This document shows, one piece after another, positions 53,445-62,671 of a DNA stretch of 64,000 nucleotides. The translations under genes were made by a program, and so were the position numbers. The DNA comes from CBDBZL01 sp965213545. GTDB lineage: Bacteria > Pseudomonadota > Alphaproteobacteria > Sphingomonadales > Sphingomonadaceae. The DNA is taken from positions 1,302,001 to 1,366,000 of the forward strand of contig CBDBZL010000002.1 of NCBI GenBank assembly GCA_965213545.1, read 5' to 3'. The notes under the pieces were generated by a model. It ran no database searches. It saw only the letters and a program-made list of their open reading frames with translations, and was not told the origin of the DNA. Within the stretch, counting starts at the first letter, position 1; each line of letters opens with the position of its first letter.

Positions 53445-53900
53445 CTAGCGCCGCTCCCGAAAAAACCCCCGCAACTGCGCCGCCGCCGCCGCCTCGCCGA
53501 TCCCGCCCAACAACTCGGGTCGGTGCAGGCACCCGGGCTGATCGAACAGCCGCACGCCACGCTCCACCGCGCCGCCCTTCGGGTCCGAAGCGGCGTAATA
53601 GAGCCGCGCCAGCCGCGCATGGACGATGGCGCCGGCGCACATCGCGCATGGCTCGAGCGTGACGAACAGCTCGCAGCCTTCGAGCCGCTCGCTGCCGAGC
53701 CGCTCGGCCGCGCGCCGGATCGCCAGTATTTCGGCATGGGCGGTCGGATCGTGCAGCGCACGCGGAGCATTATGCGCCTCGCCGATCACCGCGCCGTCCT
53801 TGACCACAACCGCGCCCACGGGCACTTCGCCAGCCCGAGCCGCCTGCCGGGCGAGCTCCAAGGCACGCGCCATCGGCGGGGGAAGCGGCCAGCGGGTCAT
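53445..53900 (-). CDS. tadA: tRNA adenosine(34) deaminase / nucleoside deaminase
   Basis: A 151-residue zinc deaminase with HAEILAI (His ligand and catalytic Glu) and PCAMCAGA (two Cys ligands). TadA converts A34 to inosine in tRNA-Arg(ACG). It starts ATG at 53900 and is divergent from rpmB. Paralogous guanine deaminases share the motifs, but size and the EVPVGAVVVKDG segment fit TadA. Confidence 0.92.
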   Translation of the reverse strand: MTRWPLPPPMARALELARQAARAGEVPVGAVVVKDGAVIGEAHNAPRALHDPTAHAEILAIRRAAERLGSERLEGCELFVTLEPCAMCAGAIVHARLARLYYAASDPKGGAVERGVRLFDQPGCLHRPELLGGIGEAAAAAQLRGFFRERR

Positions 53901-54048
53901 TGCGCCTGTCCGCTAGCTGCCGGGCGACACCCGGGCAACGTCGGCGTCATGTCCCCGCCTTGCTTGACCCCAAGCGTCGCGAGCGCTAATGGCCAGCGCC
54001 TTTGCGGCCCCGGCCGGTATTCACCAGTACCAAACGAGAGAACTCGCC

Positions 54049-54381
54049 ATGTCGCGTATCTGCGAACTGACCGGCAAGGGTCGCCAGGTCGGCCACGATG
54101 TCAGCCACGCCAACAACAAGACCAAGCGCGTCTTCCTGCCCAACCTGCAGAACGTGACCTTGCTGTCCGAATCGCTGGACCGCAGCTTCACCTTTCGCGT
54201 CTCGACCCACGGTCTGCGCTCGGTCGAACATAATGGCGGGCTCGACAACTGGCTAATGAAGACCGCGGACGAGAAGCTGTCCACCCGCGCGCTCAAGGTA
54301 AAGCGCGAGCTAAGAAAAACGGCGACGGCGACGGCAACCTCGACGGCGGCGGCAGCCACGGGGGCAGCTACGGCCGCCTGA
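54049..54381 (+). CDS. rpmB: 50S ribosomal protein L28 with Ala/Thr tail
   Basis: A 110-residue L28. The core is normal: CELTGKG, NNKTKRVFLPNLQ, LDRSFTFRVSTHGLRSVEHNGGLDNW in sequence. The last ~20 residues after KRELRK are only Ala, Thr, Gly and one Ser (KTATATATSTAAAATGAATA), coded by repetitive gcgacggc-like DNA and longer than the usual L28 end. The ATG at 54049 follows GAGAG. It converges on the phytase-like gene with a 14-nt overlap. Confidence 0.95.
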   Translation: MSRICELTGKGRQVGHDVSHANNKTKRVFLPNLQNVTLLSESLDRSFTFRVSTHGLRSVEHNGGLDNWLMKTADEKLSTRALKVKRELRKTATATATSTAAAATGAATAA

Positions 54382-55411
54382 TCGCACCGCGCTGCCAGCG
54401 CAGCCGGGCCAGCAGCGTGCACTGGAAGATGCTCATGTTGTCGTCCGACATCAGCCATATGGTGAGCGTATCGCCCCCGTCAGCATCGCTTTTGTCATTG
54501 GGCTCGAGCGCAAGCGCCTCGTAATTCTCGAACGGAAGGGCGGGGTTAAGACGCACGAGTGTGTGCGGTCGCCAAGTCGCATCCCCGGCGATCTCGCGCG
54601 GATCGGCGGTCATCAGCATCGAGCGGAAGGGTGGCCAGCCACCGCTCCGGATCAGCCGGCGCATCAGCACGAGCACGCGTCCATCGGGCACCAGCACGGC
54701 ATCGACCGGGTGCCAGCCCGGCGGCCAGGCGATCGTGAAGCGAAGCGGAGGCTTGCGATTCAGCGGATCGCCGGGGAATATCAGACCGCGGGCGTTGCGT
54801 TCACCAAGCAGGAGGAAGCGCCCATCCGCCAGCCGGACCATCGCCTCCGCCCCGCTATTTCCTGGCCATTCGCGCATCGCACGCAGGTGAAGCGAGCGGA
54901 TCTCGCCTGTCACCGGGTCCAGCCGCCGCAACGCGTGGACCTGCTCGTAGGCTAGCCAGATATGCCCGCGCTCCCCATCGCGCACCGCCGCCTCGATGTC
55001 GGAGCGTGACCAGGCGAGGCGGGCGGGCGGGCTCAGCGCGGTCATCCGCGCGGAACGAGTCGGTTGGCGACCAGGCAAGGTGAACCGCAATTCTTCGCCC
55101 AGATCCGAAAAGGCACGCGCTTCCCCTGCCTCCAGCAGCAGCGCGGAAAATCCCCCGAACAGCGCGTCGCCGCTCTCGATCTGCCATATCCCCTCGACCG
55201 TCAGCCCGGCCGGCCAGTCTGCCGATAGACCCGGCTCGAGCGCGGTCCATTCGAGCTGCACTGTGCGATCCGATCCGGGGATTGTGCTTGGCAGGCAGCT
55301 CGCGGGCAGCATCGACAGAGCAAGCAGCGCCGCCGCCCCAAGCCGCCATCGCGTGCGACTTGGTCGAGCCGCCGCGTACTCATGAGCAACGGGTATGAGC
55401 GCCCCTGCCAT
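54368..55411 (-). CDS. Esterase-like activity of phytase family protein
   Basis: A 347-residue exported protein. The N-terminal hydrophobic stretch (ALLALSMLPASC) may be a lipoprotein signal, though Pro at -3 is atypical. The phytase-like beta-propeller domain shows GGFSALLLEAGEARAFSD, NSGAEAMVRLADGRFLLLGE and NYEALALEPN. The family is uncharacterised but widespread in alphaproteobacteria. The start at 55411 is far before the signal; a downstream start cannot be excluded. Confidence 0.82.
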   Translation of the reverse strand: MAGALIPVAHEYAAARPSRTRWRLGAAALLALSMLPASCLPSTIPGSDRTVQLEWTALEPGLSADWPAGLTVEGIWQIESGDALFGGFSALLLEAGEARAFSDLGEELRFTLPGRQPTRSARMTALSPPARLAWSRSDIEAAVRDGERGHIWLAYEQVHALRRLDPVTGEIRSLHLRAMREWPGNSGAEAMVRLADGRFLLLGERNARGLIFPGDPLNRKPPLRFTIAWPPGWHPVDAVLVPDGRVLVLMRRLIRSGGWPPFRSMLMTADPREIAGDATWRPHTLVRLNPALPFENYEALALEPNDKSDADGGDTLTIWLMSDDNMSIFQCTLLARLRWQRGAIRRP

Positions 55412-55440
55412 TCCCCCGCACCACCCGTTCGAAGGCGGGG

Positions 55441-56391
55441 CTAAGGCATCGGGCCGGTGAACAGCAGCGGATCGAGCCGCGCGCCGCGCCAGGTCAGGCC
55501 CCAGTGCAAGTGCGGTCCCGTCGCGCGCCCGCTGGCACCGATCGTGCCCAGAACCTGCCCCTGCCGCACGCTCTCGCCTTCTTCCACCGCGATCGAATTC
55601 ATGTGCAGGAAGGCGCTGTTGAGGCCCTGGCCGTGATCGACGATCAGTAACAACCCTTCGAGGCTGAACTCGGCTCCGCTTGCCAATACCACCACCCCGT
55701 CCGCCGGGGCGACGAAAGGCGTTCCGGTGGGACGCGCGATATCGATCCCCGAATGATAACTGCCCGCCTCGCCGCCGCGATAGATCCGCTGCGAGCCGAA
55801 GCGACCCGAGATACGCCCCGTCGCCGGCCAGCGAAACGCCTGCCGCCAGCCTTTGGCGCCGGTATCGTGCGCACGCGCCGCGACGATCCGTTCGAGCTCC
55901 GGGCGGCGTCGCTCCAGGAAGGCCGCGCTCGGCCCGCCCGGCCGCCGCGCCACATTGACCCGCTCGATGTTCCAGGCGCGCGAGGCGATTGTGACAGGCG
56001 TGGTCAGCGTCCGGGCATCGGCAAGCGTGGCGACGAGCTCGATGCGTGTGTCGGCATCACGGTCGAAACCTGCAAAGAAGCGGCCGTCCTCATCGAGCGT
56101 GAGCACGGTGTCGCCCAGACGCGCGGTGCGCGTGCCGGCGGGTGCCCGCCCGCGCACCCAGCCGCCCTGTTCGAGCGCCCCCTCATAGACGAACGTTGCC
56201 GGCCCAGCAGGCTCGGCAGCGCGTATGGGGCCCGGAACGGGGGCCGATGCGGGGCGCGGTGCGGTTGCTTGATCGCCGGGGGATGGTTCGACGGGCATCT
56301 GCTGCGTGCTTCTATCGGCGAGGGGCACGCATGCTGCGCCCATCACCAATACTGCCAGGACAGCAAATCGCCTGATGCCGCGTCCCATCAT
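55441..56391 (-). CDS. M23 (LytM) family peptidase, lipoprotein
   Basis: 316 residues. The lipobox VMGAAC is at about 15-20, a Pro/Ala-rich linker follows, a beta-sandwich-like middle region comes next, and then a LytM domain with HSGIDIARPTGTP and HLHWGL holding the zinc ligands. Likely cleaves peptidoglycan cross-links or acts as an amidase activator at the outer membrane. The ATG at 56391 overlaps the DUF2093 stop (ATGA), which supports this start. Confidence 0.9.
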   Translation of the reverse strand: MMGRGIRRFAVLAVLVMGAACVPLADRSTQQMPVEPSPGDQATAPRPASAPVPGPIRAAEPAGPATFVYEGALEQGGWVRGRAPAGTRTARLGDTVLTLDEDGRFFAGFDRDADTRIELVATLADARTLTTPVTIASRAWNIERVNVARRPGGPSAAFLERRRPELERIVAARAHDTGAKGWRQAFRWPATGRISGRFGSQRIYRGGEAGSYHSGIDIARPTGTPFVAPADGVVVLASGAEFSLEGLLLIVDHGQGLNSAFLHMNSIAVEEGESVRQGQVLGTIGASGRATGPHLHWGLTWRGARLDPLLFTGPMP

Positions 56392-56588
56392 TGCCCGGTA
56401 AGCGCCCGGGTGGCGATCTCGGCGCTGGCATAGGCCTCTTGCCGCTCGACGCTCCAATAGCGCAGTTCCTCCAGCGGGACCGGCTCGCCCGTCACCGCGC
56501 ACAGGACGAAACGACCGGTGCGCACGATCCGAAAACCGTTGGGGCCGTAAACGAGGGTGGCGGCGTTCTCGCCCGATTTCATCAGCAT
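56388..56588 (-). CDS. DUF2093 domain protein
   Basis: A 66-residue protein matching the small alphaproteobacterial DUF2093 family: YGPNGFRIVRTGRFVLCAVTG, then PLEELRYWSVERQEAY. Function unknown. Translationally coupled to the M23 peptidase, as is usual for the family. Confidence 0.88.
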   Translation of the reverse strand: MLMKSGENAATLVYGPNGFRIVRTGRFVLCAVTGEPVPLEELRYWSVERQEAYASAEIATRALTGQ

Positions 56589-56617
56589 TGCCGCGTGCGT
56601 TTAGCGCTCTGGAATGG

Positions 56618-58129
56618 TCAAAGCAATTTCGGTTGGTGGGAAGGATCGGACCTGGCTCTCAATTGGGCCTTTGTCGGACCACCAGCCCGCGCGTGACGCA
56701 TCGGTGCTGCGGGCAGGACACCATCGGCAAAGCGGATGTCGACGCGCGCATGGCGTAGCGCCTCGGCCCGGCTGGAAAGCGCGGCGCCGCTGCTGTCGAG
56801 CACCATCGCATAGCCGCGCTCGAGCGGACGGTCGGGATGAAGCTGGCCTAGCAGGCGCGCCAGACCGGCAAGATCGCGCCGCGCGTCTGCCATTGGACGA
56901 AGGAGGAGGGCGGGGATTAACTTACTCGCGCGCAACCGGTCGTGCGCCTGCGCGGCTCTTGCGCGCAGCAAGGCGAGCGACAGCCGGGCCCGATCATCAT
57001 GCAGCGCCCGGCGCGCCAGTTCCACCCGTGTCGCCAGGCCACGCACCAAGCGCTCGCCGCGCTCGTCGAGCGCTAGGCTCGCGCTTTGCGCCAGGGACTG
57101 CGGGCGGGGCAGTTGTCGCACCCGTGCCTCGAGCCGCTCGCGTCCCAGCTCCACCGGGCGAAGCGCGCACCGCCGCTGACGATGGGCCAGATCGGCGACC
57201 AGCGCGGCAAGTTCGCGCCGGACCGGCACCGCCATCTCGGCCGCCGCGGTCGGCGTGGGCGCGCGCCGGTCGGCCGCATGGTCGCACAAGCTGGTGTCGG
57301 TCTCGTGGCCCACCGCGCTGATCACCGGAATGCGCGAGGCGGCAACGGCGCGGACCACCTCTTCTTCGTTGAACGCCCACAGATCCTCGTTCGAGCCGCC
57401 GCCGCGCGCCACGATCACCAGGTCGGGCCGGGGCACCGTGCCGTCCTCGTCCAGTTGGTCGAACCCGCGCACCGCGGCCGCCACCTGGCCCGCCGCGCCC
57501 GGGCCCTGCACCTGCACCGGCCACACCAGCACCCGGACCGGAAAGCGATCGGCAAGGCGATGCAAGATATCGCGGATCACCGCTCCTGTCGGCGAGGTCA
57601 CCACGCCGATCACCCCCGGCGCGAAGGGCAGGTCGCGTTTGCCGGCGGGGTCGAACAGCCCTTCGGCCGCCAGTCGCGCGCGCGTCTTCTCGAGCAGCGC
57701 GAGCAGCGCGCCCTCGCCCGCCAGTTCCATCCGCTCGATCACGATCTGATATTTCGAGCGTCCGGGATAGGCGGTGATCCGTCCGCTCGCCACCACCTCG
57801 AGCCCATCCTCGGGGGCGAAGGCAAGGCGCGGCGCGGCGCTTTTCCACATCACCCCGTCGATCACCGCCCCCTCGTCCTTCAGGCAGCAATAGAGGTGTC
57901 CCGAGGCGGCGCGCTTTACGCCCGACAGCTCGCCGCGCAGGCGCACGAAGCCGAAGCCTGTCTCCAGACTTCGCTTAATCGCTTGCGAGATCTCGCTGAC
58001 CGAGAGCACGCCGGAATTGTCGCCCGCCGCCTCAATGGCTACCAGCCCCTCGGACCCGTCGCTTTCGCCGGCAAGGCCAGGATTGCTGGTGAGGGTATCG
58101 GGCACGTTGCGGGACGGGGAGGCGGGCAT
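56618..58129 (-). CDS. xseA: Exodeoxyribonuclease VII large subunit
   Basis: 503 residues. The N-terminal OB fold has LSVSEISQAIKRSLE and SGHLYCCLKDEGAVIDGVMW. The catalytic core has GVVTSPTGAVIRDILHRL, RGGGSNEDLWAFNEE and SAVGHETDTSLCDHAADRRAPTP in sequence, followed by a coiled-coil C-terminus. It degrades single-stranded DNA with XseB. The start is ATG at 58127-58129 read in reverse; it shares the palindrome CATG with the purD start. Confidence 0.95.
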   Translation of the reverse strand: MPASPSRNVPDTLTSNPGLAGESDGSEGLVAIEAAGDNSGVLSVSEISQAIKRSLETGFGFVRLRGELSGVKRAASGHLYCCLKDEGAVIDGVMWKSAAPRLAFAPEDGLEVVASGRITAYPGRSKYQIVIERMELAGEGALLALLEKTRARLAAEGLFDPAGKRDLPFAPGVIGVVTSPTGAVIRDILHRLADRFPVRVLVWPVQVQGPGAAGQVAAAVRGFDQLDEDGTVPRPDLVIVARGGGSNEDLWAFNEEEVVRAVAASRIPVISAVGHETDTSLCDHAADRRAPTPTAAAEMAVPVRRELAALVADLAHRQRRCALRPVELGRERLEARVRQLPRPQSLAQSASLALDERGERLVRGLATRVELARRALHDDRARLSLALLRARAAQAHDRLRASKLIPALLLRPMADARRDLAGLARLLGQLHPDRPLERGYAMVLDSSGAALSSRAEALRHARVDIRFADGVLPAAPMRHARAGGPTKAQLRARSDPSHQPKLL

Positions 58130-59405
58130 GAACATCCTGTTGCTGGGCTCTGGCGGGCGCGAACATGCGCTTGCATGGAAGCTGGCGCAATCCCGCGCGA
58201 TCAAAACCGACGGCGGGGTGCTATGGGCGGCTCCGGGCAACCCCGGGATCGGCGAACTGGCGCGTCTGACCATGCTCGACTTGGGGGACCACGATGCTCT
58301 CGTGCGCTTCTGTCTAGAGGCGCGCATCGGCCTGGTCGTCATCGGGCCCGAGGCGCCGCTGGTCGATGGGCTGGCTGACAGCCTTCGCGCGAGGCATATC
58401 CCGGTGTTCGGCCCATCGGCGGCGGCGGCGCGGCTCGAGGGCAGCAAGAGCTTTACGAAAGCGCTGTGCGAGCGGGCGGGGATCCCCACCGCGGGCCACC
58501 GGATCGTCACGTCGCTCGCACAAGGACGCACCGCGCTCTCCCGCTTCACTCCACCTTACGTGCTCAAGGCCGATGGGCTGGCGGCGGGCAAGGGGGTGGT
58601 CATCGCACCCACGCTGGCCGAGGCTGAGGATGCCCTGGGTGAGATGCTGGGCGGCCGGTTCGGCGATGCGGGCGAGCAGGTGGTGATCGAGGAGTTCATG
58701 GCGGGCGAGGAGGCGAGCCTGTTCGTGCTCACCGATGGTCATACGATCCTCCCGTTCGGCACTGCGCAGGACCACAAGCGCGCTTTCGATGGCGATCGGG
58801 GGCCCAATACCGGCGGCATGGGCGCCTATAGCCCGGCGGCCATTCTCACCGCCCAGCTCGAACATCAGGCGATGAAACGGATCATCATCCCCACCATCCG
58901 CCTGCTCGCCGCCGAGAGCACGCCTTATTCGGGCATGCTCTATGCCGGGCTCATGCTCACAGCTGAAGGGCCAAAGCTGGTCGAATATAATTGTCGCCTG
59001 GGGGACCCGGAATGCCAAGCGCTGATGCTGCGCTTCGAAGGCGATCTTGCCGAGACGCTGCTCACCTGTGCGACAGGCGCGCTGGCGGAATCGCCGCCGC
59101 CGCGCTTCTCAGGCCAACAGGCGCTCACGGTGGTGCTGGCGGCGCGCGGCTATCCGGAGGCACCGGTGACGGGCGGGCGGATCGAGGGCCTAGAACGCGC
59201 AGCGCTTGCCGGAGCGCGGGTGTTCCAGGCTGGAACCGCGCAGGCGCAAGACGGCGGCCTGGTAGCGAGCGGAGGCCGCGTGCTGTCGGTGAGTGCCGCC
59301 GGTGACGACCTCAACCAGGCACGCCAGCGGGCCTATGCCGGGGTTCGGGCGATCGATTTTGCCGACGGCTTCTGGCGCAACGACATCGGCCAGCGTCGGG
59401 CATAA
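58128..59405 (+). CDS. purD: Phosphoribosylamine-glycine ligase
   Basis: A 425-residue GARS enzyme of purine synthesis, making GAR from phosphoribosylamine, glycine and ATP. Landmarks: ILLLGSGGREHALAWKL, GPEAPLVDGLAD, the ATP-grasp region LKADGLAAGKGVV and RGPNTGGMGAYSP, and EYNCRLGDPECQ. The ATG at 58128 overlaps the divergent xseA start codon. Confidence 0.96.
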   Translation: MNILLLGSGGREHALAWKLAQSRAIKTDGGVLWAAPGNPGIGELARLTMLDLGDHDALVRFCLEARIGLVVIGPEAPLVDGLADSLRARHIPVFGPSAAAARLEGSKSFTKALCERAGIPTAGHRIVTSLAQGRTALSRFTPPYVLKADGLAAGKGVVIAPTLAEAEDALGEMLGGRFGDAGEQVVIEEFMAGEEASLFVLTDGHTILPFGTAQDHKRAFDGDRGPNTGGMGAYSPAAILTAQLEHQAMKRIIIPTIRLLAAESTPYSGMLYAGLMLTAEGPKLVEYNCRLGDPECQALMLRFEGDLAETLLTCATGALAESPPPRFSGQQALTVVLAARGYPEAPVTGGRIEGLERAALAGARVFQAGTAQAQDGGLVASGGRVLSVSAAGDDLNQARQRAYAGVRAIDFADGFWRNDIGQRRA

Positions 59406-59488
59406 CATCCGATCCGCCTATTGTGCGCGGTATACCACTGATTCGCTTACGCGAAATCGCTCCCAAAACCGAAGCTAGGTGGGTCGGA

Positions 59489-60484
59489 TCAGCCAAGCTT
59501 GGCCTTCACCAGCGCCTGCAGATCGGCCTCGGGCCTGGCACCATAATGGCTGATCACCTCGGCCGCCGTGATCGCGCCGGTGCGCAGGCATTCCTCGAGC
59601 GGACGGCCGCGCGCATGGCCATGGAGGAAACCGGCGGCGAACAGGTCGCCCGCCCCGGTGGTATCGACCACCTTGTCTACGGGTTCGGCGGGCACCTGCG
59701 CCCGTTCGCCCCGGTGAACCGTGACCGCGCCATGCTCACCGCGCGTGACGGCAAGCGTCGCCACCTTGTCGGCAAGCACCGCCAGACCGGCCTCGAGCTC
59801 GGGTTCGCCGGTCAGCATCGCCAGTTCCGCCTGGTTGGCGAACAGGATGTCGATCAGGCCTTCCTGGATCAAGCTGCTGAAATCATCGCCATGCCGCTCG
59901 ATAACGAACACGTCGGAGAGCGAGAAAGCGACCTGGCGTCCCGCCTGGCGCGCATGGCGGATCGCCTGACGCATCGCCCGGCGTGGTTCGTCCGGATCCC
60001 ACAGATACCCTTCCAGATAGAGGATGCGCGCGCCGCCGATGGCCTCTTCGTCGAGCGCGCTCGCGGGCAGGAACTGCGATGCGCCCAGGAACGTGTTCAT
60101 CGTGCGCTGTCCGTCCGGAGTGACGAAGATCAGACAGCGCGCGGTGGGCGGTTCCTGCGCGCGCGCGGGGGTGTCGAAATCAATCCCGACCGCGCGAATG
60201 TCGTGCGCGAACACCTGGCCCAGCTGATCATCCGCGACCTGGCCGATGAACGCACATTGTGCCCCCAGCGCCGACAGGCCAGCCAGCGTATTGGCCGCCG
60301 AGCCGCCGGAAATCTCCTTCGCGGGCCCCATGGCGTCGTACAGCTCGCGCGCCTGGTCGGCATCGACCAGCGTCATCGCTCCGCGAGCCAGGCCCAGCTC
60401 CTCGATCAGGCCGTCCTCGCAAGGCGCCATCACGTCGACAATGGCGTTGCCGATGGCGATCACGTCATATTTGGCTTGGGTCAT
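59489..60484 (-). CDS. PfkB-family sugar/nucleoside kinase (adenosine kinase-like)
   Basis: A 331-residue ribokinase-fold kinase. It has the N-terminal IGNAIVDVMAP, GGSAANTLAGLSALG (substrate-binding motif) and the C-terminal DTTGAGDLFAAGFLHG with the catalytic Asp. Close in layout to alphaproteobacterial adenosine kinases, but ribokinase or fructokinase activity cannot be excluded. The ATG at 60484 is the family start. Confidence 0.9.
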   Translation of the reverse strand: MTQAKYDVIAIGNAIVDVMAPCEDGLIEELGLARGAMTLVDADQARELYDAMGPAKEISGGSAANTLAGLSALGAQCAFIGQVADDQLGQVFAHDIRAVGIDFDTPARAQEPPTARCLIFVTPDGQRTMNTFLGASQFLPASALDEEAIGGARILYLEGYLWDPDEPRRAMRQAIRHARQAGRQVAFSLSDVFVIERHGDDFSSLIQEGLIDILFANQAELAMLTGEPELEAGLAVLADKVATLAVTRGEHGAVTVHRGERAQVPAEPVDKVVDTTGAGDLFAAGFLHGHARGRPLEECLRTGAITAAEVISHYGARPEADLQALVKAKLG

Positions 60485-60593
60485 CGGCAAATCTCGCTGG
60501 CTGGCTGGGGCAGGGAAAGGTTGGCGGAGGAGCATGCGCTGCGCTTCCGCGGCGATTGACTTGGCCGTTCGCACCCGCGATCGCAAGCCCCGG

Positions 60594-61286
60594 ATGGGCA
60601 ACCTTATCGCCTCGCTGCTGCGCGCGCCGGGCGTGCTGGCCGATCGGGCGGTCTGGCGTATCCTCGTCAAAAGCCTTGCCGTCTCGTTGCTGGATTTCGC
60701 GTTGCTCGCCGCCGGCGGCTGGTGGCTAGCGGACCGTCTGCTGGCGGGTGCCGGCCTTGCCAACGCGCTGTTCGCAGGTGCCGACGGCTTGCGCGGCGCG
60801 GCGGCGGCGCTGCTGGCGGCGATCGGCCTGTGGCTGGGCTGGCGGATCGTGGCGATGGCGGTGATCCAGTTCTATGCCGAGGAGGTGTTCGCCGCGGTCG
60901 AAGCGCGCCATTACCCCGCCGCGCTGGCGCGGGCCCGCTCGCCGGGAATGGCGCTGCAGGCGCGGGCCGCGACAAGGTCGGCGCTGCGTGCGCTGGCTGC
61001 CAACCTCATCGCCTTGCCACTGGCGCTGGCCCTGCTGGCGACGGGCGTCGGGGCGGCGCTGGTCTTCCTGCTGGTCAATGCCTGGCTGATCGGACATGAA
61101 CTGGCGGACATGGCGCGCTTGCGTCATGCAAACCCGCCGGGCAAACCCGCCATCGCCCGCGTGCCGCGCTATGTGACGGGGGGCCTGGTGGCGGGTCTGC
61201 TGCTGGTGCCCTTCGTCAATTTCCTGGCGCCGGTGCTGGGAGCGGCGGCGGCGGCGCATCTGACGCATCGAAAGGACCGCGCATGA
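60594..61286 (+). CDS. EI24 domain (CysZ-like) membrane protein
   Basis: 230 residues, mostly hydrophobic, with about four to five membrane segments. The C-terminal PRYVTGGLVAGLLLVPFVN segment followed by LAPVLGAAAAAHL is typical of EI24/CysZ proteins. CysZ imports sulfate, but most alphaproteobacterial EI24 proteins are uncharacterised. The ATG at 60594 is the first that matches the family; a weakly open frame extends upstream. It overlaps the lipoprotein gene by 4 nt. Confidence 0.8.
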   Translation: MGNLIASLLRAPGVLADRAVWRILVKSLAVSLLDFALLAAGGWWLADRLLAGAGLANALFAGADGLRGAAAALLAAIGLWLGWRIVAMAVIQFYAEEVFAAVEARHYPAALARARSPGMALQARAATRSALRALAANLIALPLALALLATGVGAALVFLLVNAWLIGHELADMARLRHANPPGKPAIARVPRYVTGGLVAGLLLVPFVNFLAPVLGAAAAAHLTHRKDRA

Positions 61287-61729
61287 GACCCCTCGCCCCC
61301 AAATCCGCTCTGGCCTTCGCCCTGGCCTCGGTCACCGCGCTGCTCTGCGGCTGTGCCGCGGTGCCGCGCACCGCGCCTCCCGGCGCGCCGCCGCCGCGCC
61401 CTGTGCTTCAGGTCCCGCCGCAGGACCCCGCCGGGCCCATCATTGGCGGCTTCCGTGCCCCCGCGATCCAAAATCTGGCCGGGCTCGACTGGCTCTATCG
61501 CCGCGATATCCGCGCCCTGGCGGGTGTGCTGGGCGACCCGCGGCTGGACGTGGTGGAGGGCGATACGCGCAAGCTGCAATTCGCCGGCGAGCCATGCGTT
61601 CTGGATGTGTATCTCTATCCTCTGGCCCCGAACGGCGAACCGGTCGCCACGCATGTCGAGGCGCGCCGGGCAAGCGATGGCGAAGAGGTGGACCGGCGCG
61701 CCTGCGCCGAAGCACTGCGCCGCCGCTAA
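61283..61729 (+). CDS. Hypothetical lipoprotein
   Basis: 148 residues with a signal ending in a lipobox (ALLCGC, Cys at about 24), a Pro-rich linker, and a short domain with LDWLYRRDIRALAGVLGDPRLD and CVLDVYLYPL. Two Cys in the mature domain (EPCVLDV and RRACAEAL) could pair. No known family. Coupled to the EI24 gene. Confidence 0.65.
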   Translation: MRPLAPKSALAFALASVTALLCGCAAVPRTAPPGAPPPRPVLQVPPQDPAGPIIGGFRAPAIQNLAGLDWLYRRDIRALAGVLGDPRLDVVEGDTRKLQFAGEPCVLDVYLYPLAPNGEPVATHVEARRASDGEEVDRRACAEALRRR

Positions 61730-61790
61730 GACGCGGAGGTAAACCGGACCAGCAGGTGTTTAGCCGAGTTTCAATCGCCTAGTCGGCAGC

Positions 61791-62150
61791 TCAGACCATG
61801 AAGCTCTCGCCGCACCCGCACGCGCCCTTGGCATTGGGATTGGCAAAGACGAACCCGGCGGAGAAATCATCTTCGCGCCAGTCCATCACGCTGCCGATGA
61901 GATAAAGCACCGAGGCACCGTCGATATAGAACGTGCCGCCGGGCGTAACGATCTTTTCATCGAGCGGGTCTTCCCGGCTGACATAATCGACCGAGTAAGC
62001 CAGACCCGAGCACCCCCGTCGCGGGGTGGAGAGCTTGACCCCGATCGCATCGGCCGGAGCCCTTCCCATCAATGCGGCGACGCGCGCTTCGGCGCCCGTG
62101 GTGAGGGTGACGGCCGCGGGGCGCGCTCTGGTTGCGGTGTCGGTCATCAC
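61791..62150 (-). CDS. sufA: Iron-sulfur cluster assembly/carrier protein (SufA/IscA type)
   Basis: A 119-residue A-type carrier. Three conserved Cys lie in RRGCSGLAY and GACGCGESF; FVFANPNAKGACGCG is the family's C-terminal signature. It carries Fe-S clusters to apo-proteins. It ends the suf operon, overlapping the DUF59 gene by 4 nt. Confidence 0.94.
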   Translation of the reverse strand: MMTDTATRARPAAVTLTTGAEARVAALMGRAPADAIGVKLSTPRRGCSGLAYSVDYVSREDPLDEKIVTPGGTFYIDGASVLYLIGSVMDWREDDFSAGFVFANPNAKGACGCGESFMV

Positions 62151-62671
62151 AGCATCCCCAGTTCGAGCCGCGCTTCGTCGCTCATCTTGGAAGGGTCCCA
62201 GGGCGGGTCCCAGGTGACCACCACCTCCGCATCGCGCGCGCCGGGAAGCGACATCATCCGCATCTCGATCTCGTTGGGCATGGTCTCGGCCACCGGGCAG
62301 TGCGGCGTGGTCAGCGTCATGGTGACGGTGATGTCCACATCGTCGGACACCTCGACCCCGTAGATAAGGCCCAGGTCATAGATGTTCACGGGAATCTCCG
62401 GGTCGTAGATATCCTTCAGCGCCTCGATCGCCGCTTCGTGCAACGCGCCGCCGGGTTCGCCCGGGGAAACCGTGTCGGGCTGCTTGGCGAGGAACCCTTC
62501 CAGATAGTCGCGCTTGCGCTCGAAATCCGCCCGCGCGCCGTCGACCGGCTCGCTGTCCAGCGGCGCGTCGGTCACGCGTGCGCGCGGGGGCCTTGCGCGC
62601 GGCTCGTTGGCCTCGGGCGGTGCGGCGCTGTCCCCTTCGCCCGGGTGATGATCGAAAGCCTGCCTGTCCAT
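62147..62671 (-). CDS. SUF system DUF59 protein (SufT/PaaD-like)
   Basis: A 174-residue protein. An extended charged N-terminus precedes a DUF59/MIP18 domain: LKDIYDPEIPVNIYDLGLIYGV, then MTLTTPHCPVAETMP with the conserved Cys, and VTWDPPWDPSKMSDEARLELG. Such proteins help mature Fe-S proteins in the Suf pathway. It overlaps both sufS (1 nt) and sufA (4 nt). Confidence 0.92.
   Translation of the reverse strand: MDRQAFDHHPGEGDSAAPPEANEPRARPPRARVTDAPLDSEPVDGARADFERKRDYLEGFLAKQPDTVSPGEPGGALHEAAIEALKDIYDPEIPVNIYDLGLIYGVEVSDDVDITVTMTLTTPHCPVAETMPNEIEMRMMSLPGARDAEVVVTWDPPWDPSKMSDEARLELGML

Noticed and set aside
59406..59488. Possible terminator hairpin (TTCGC-GCGAA) after purD
   Set aside because: Only five paired bases around a 4-nt loop and no T-tract; too weak to report as a feature.
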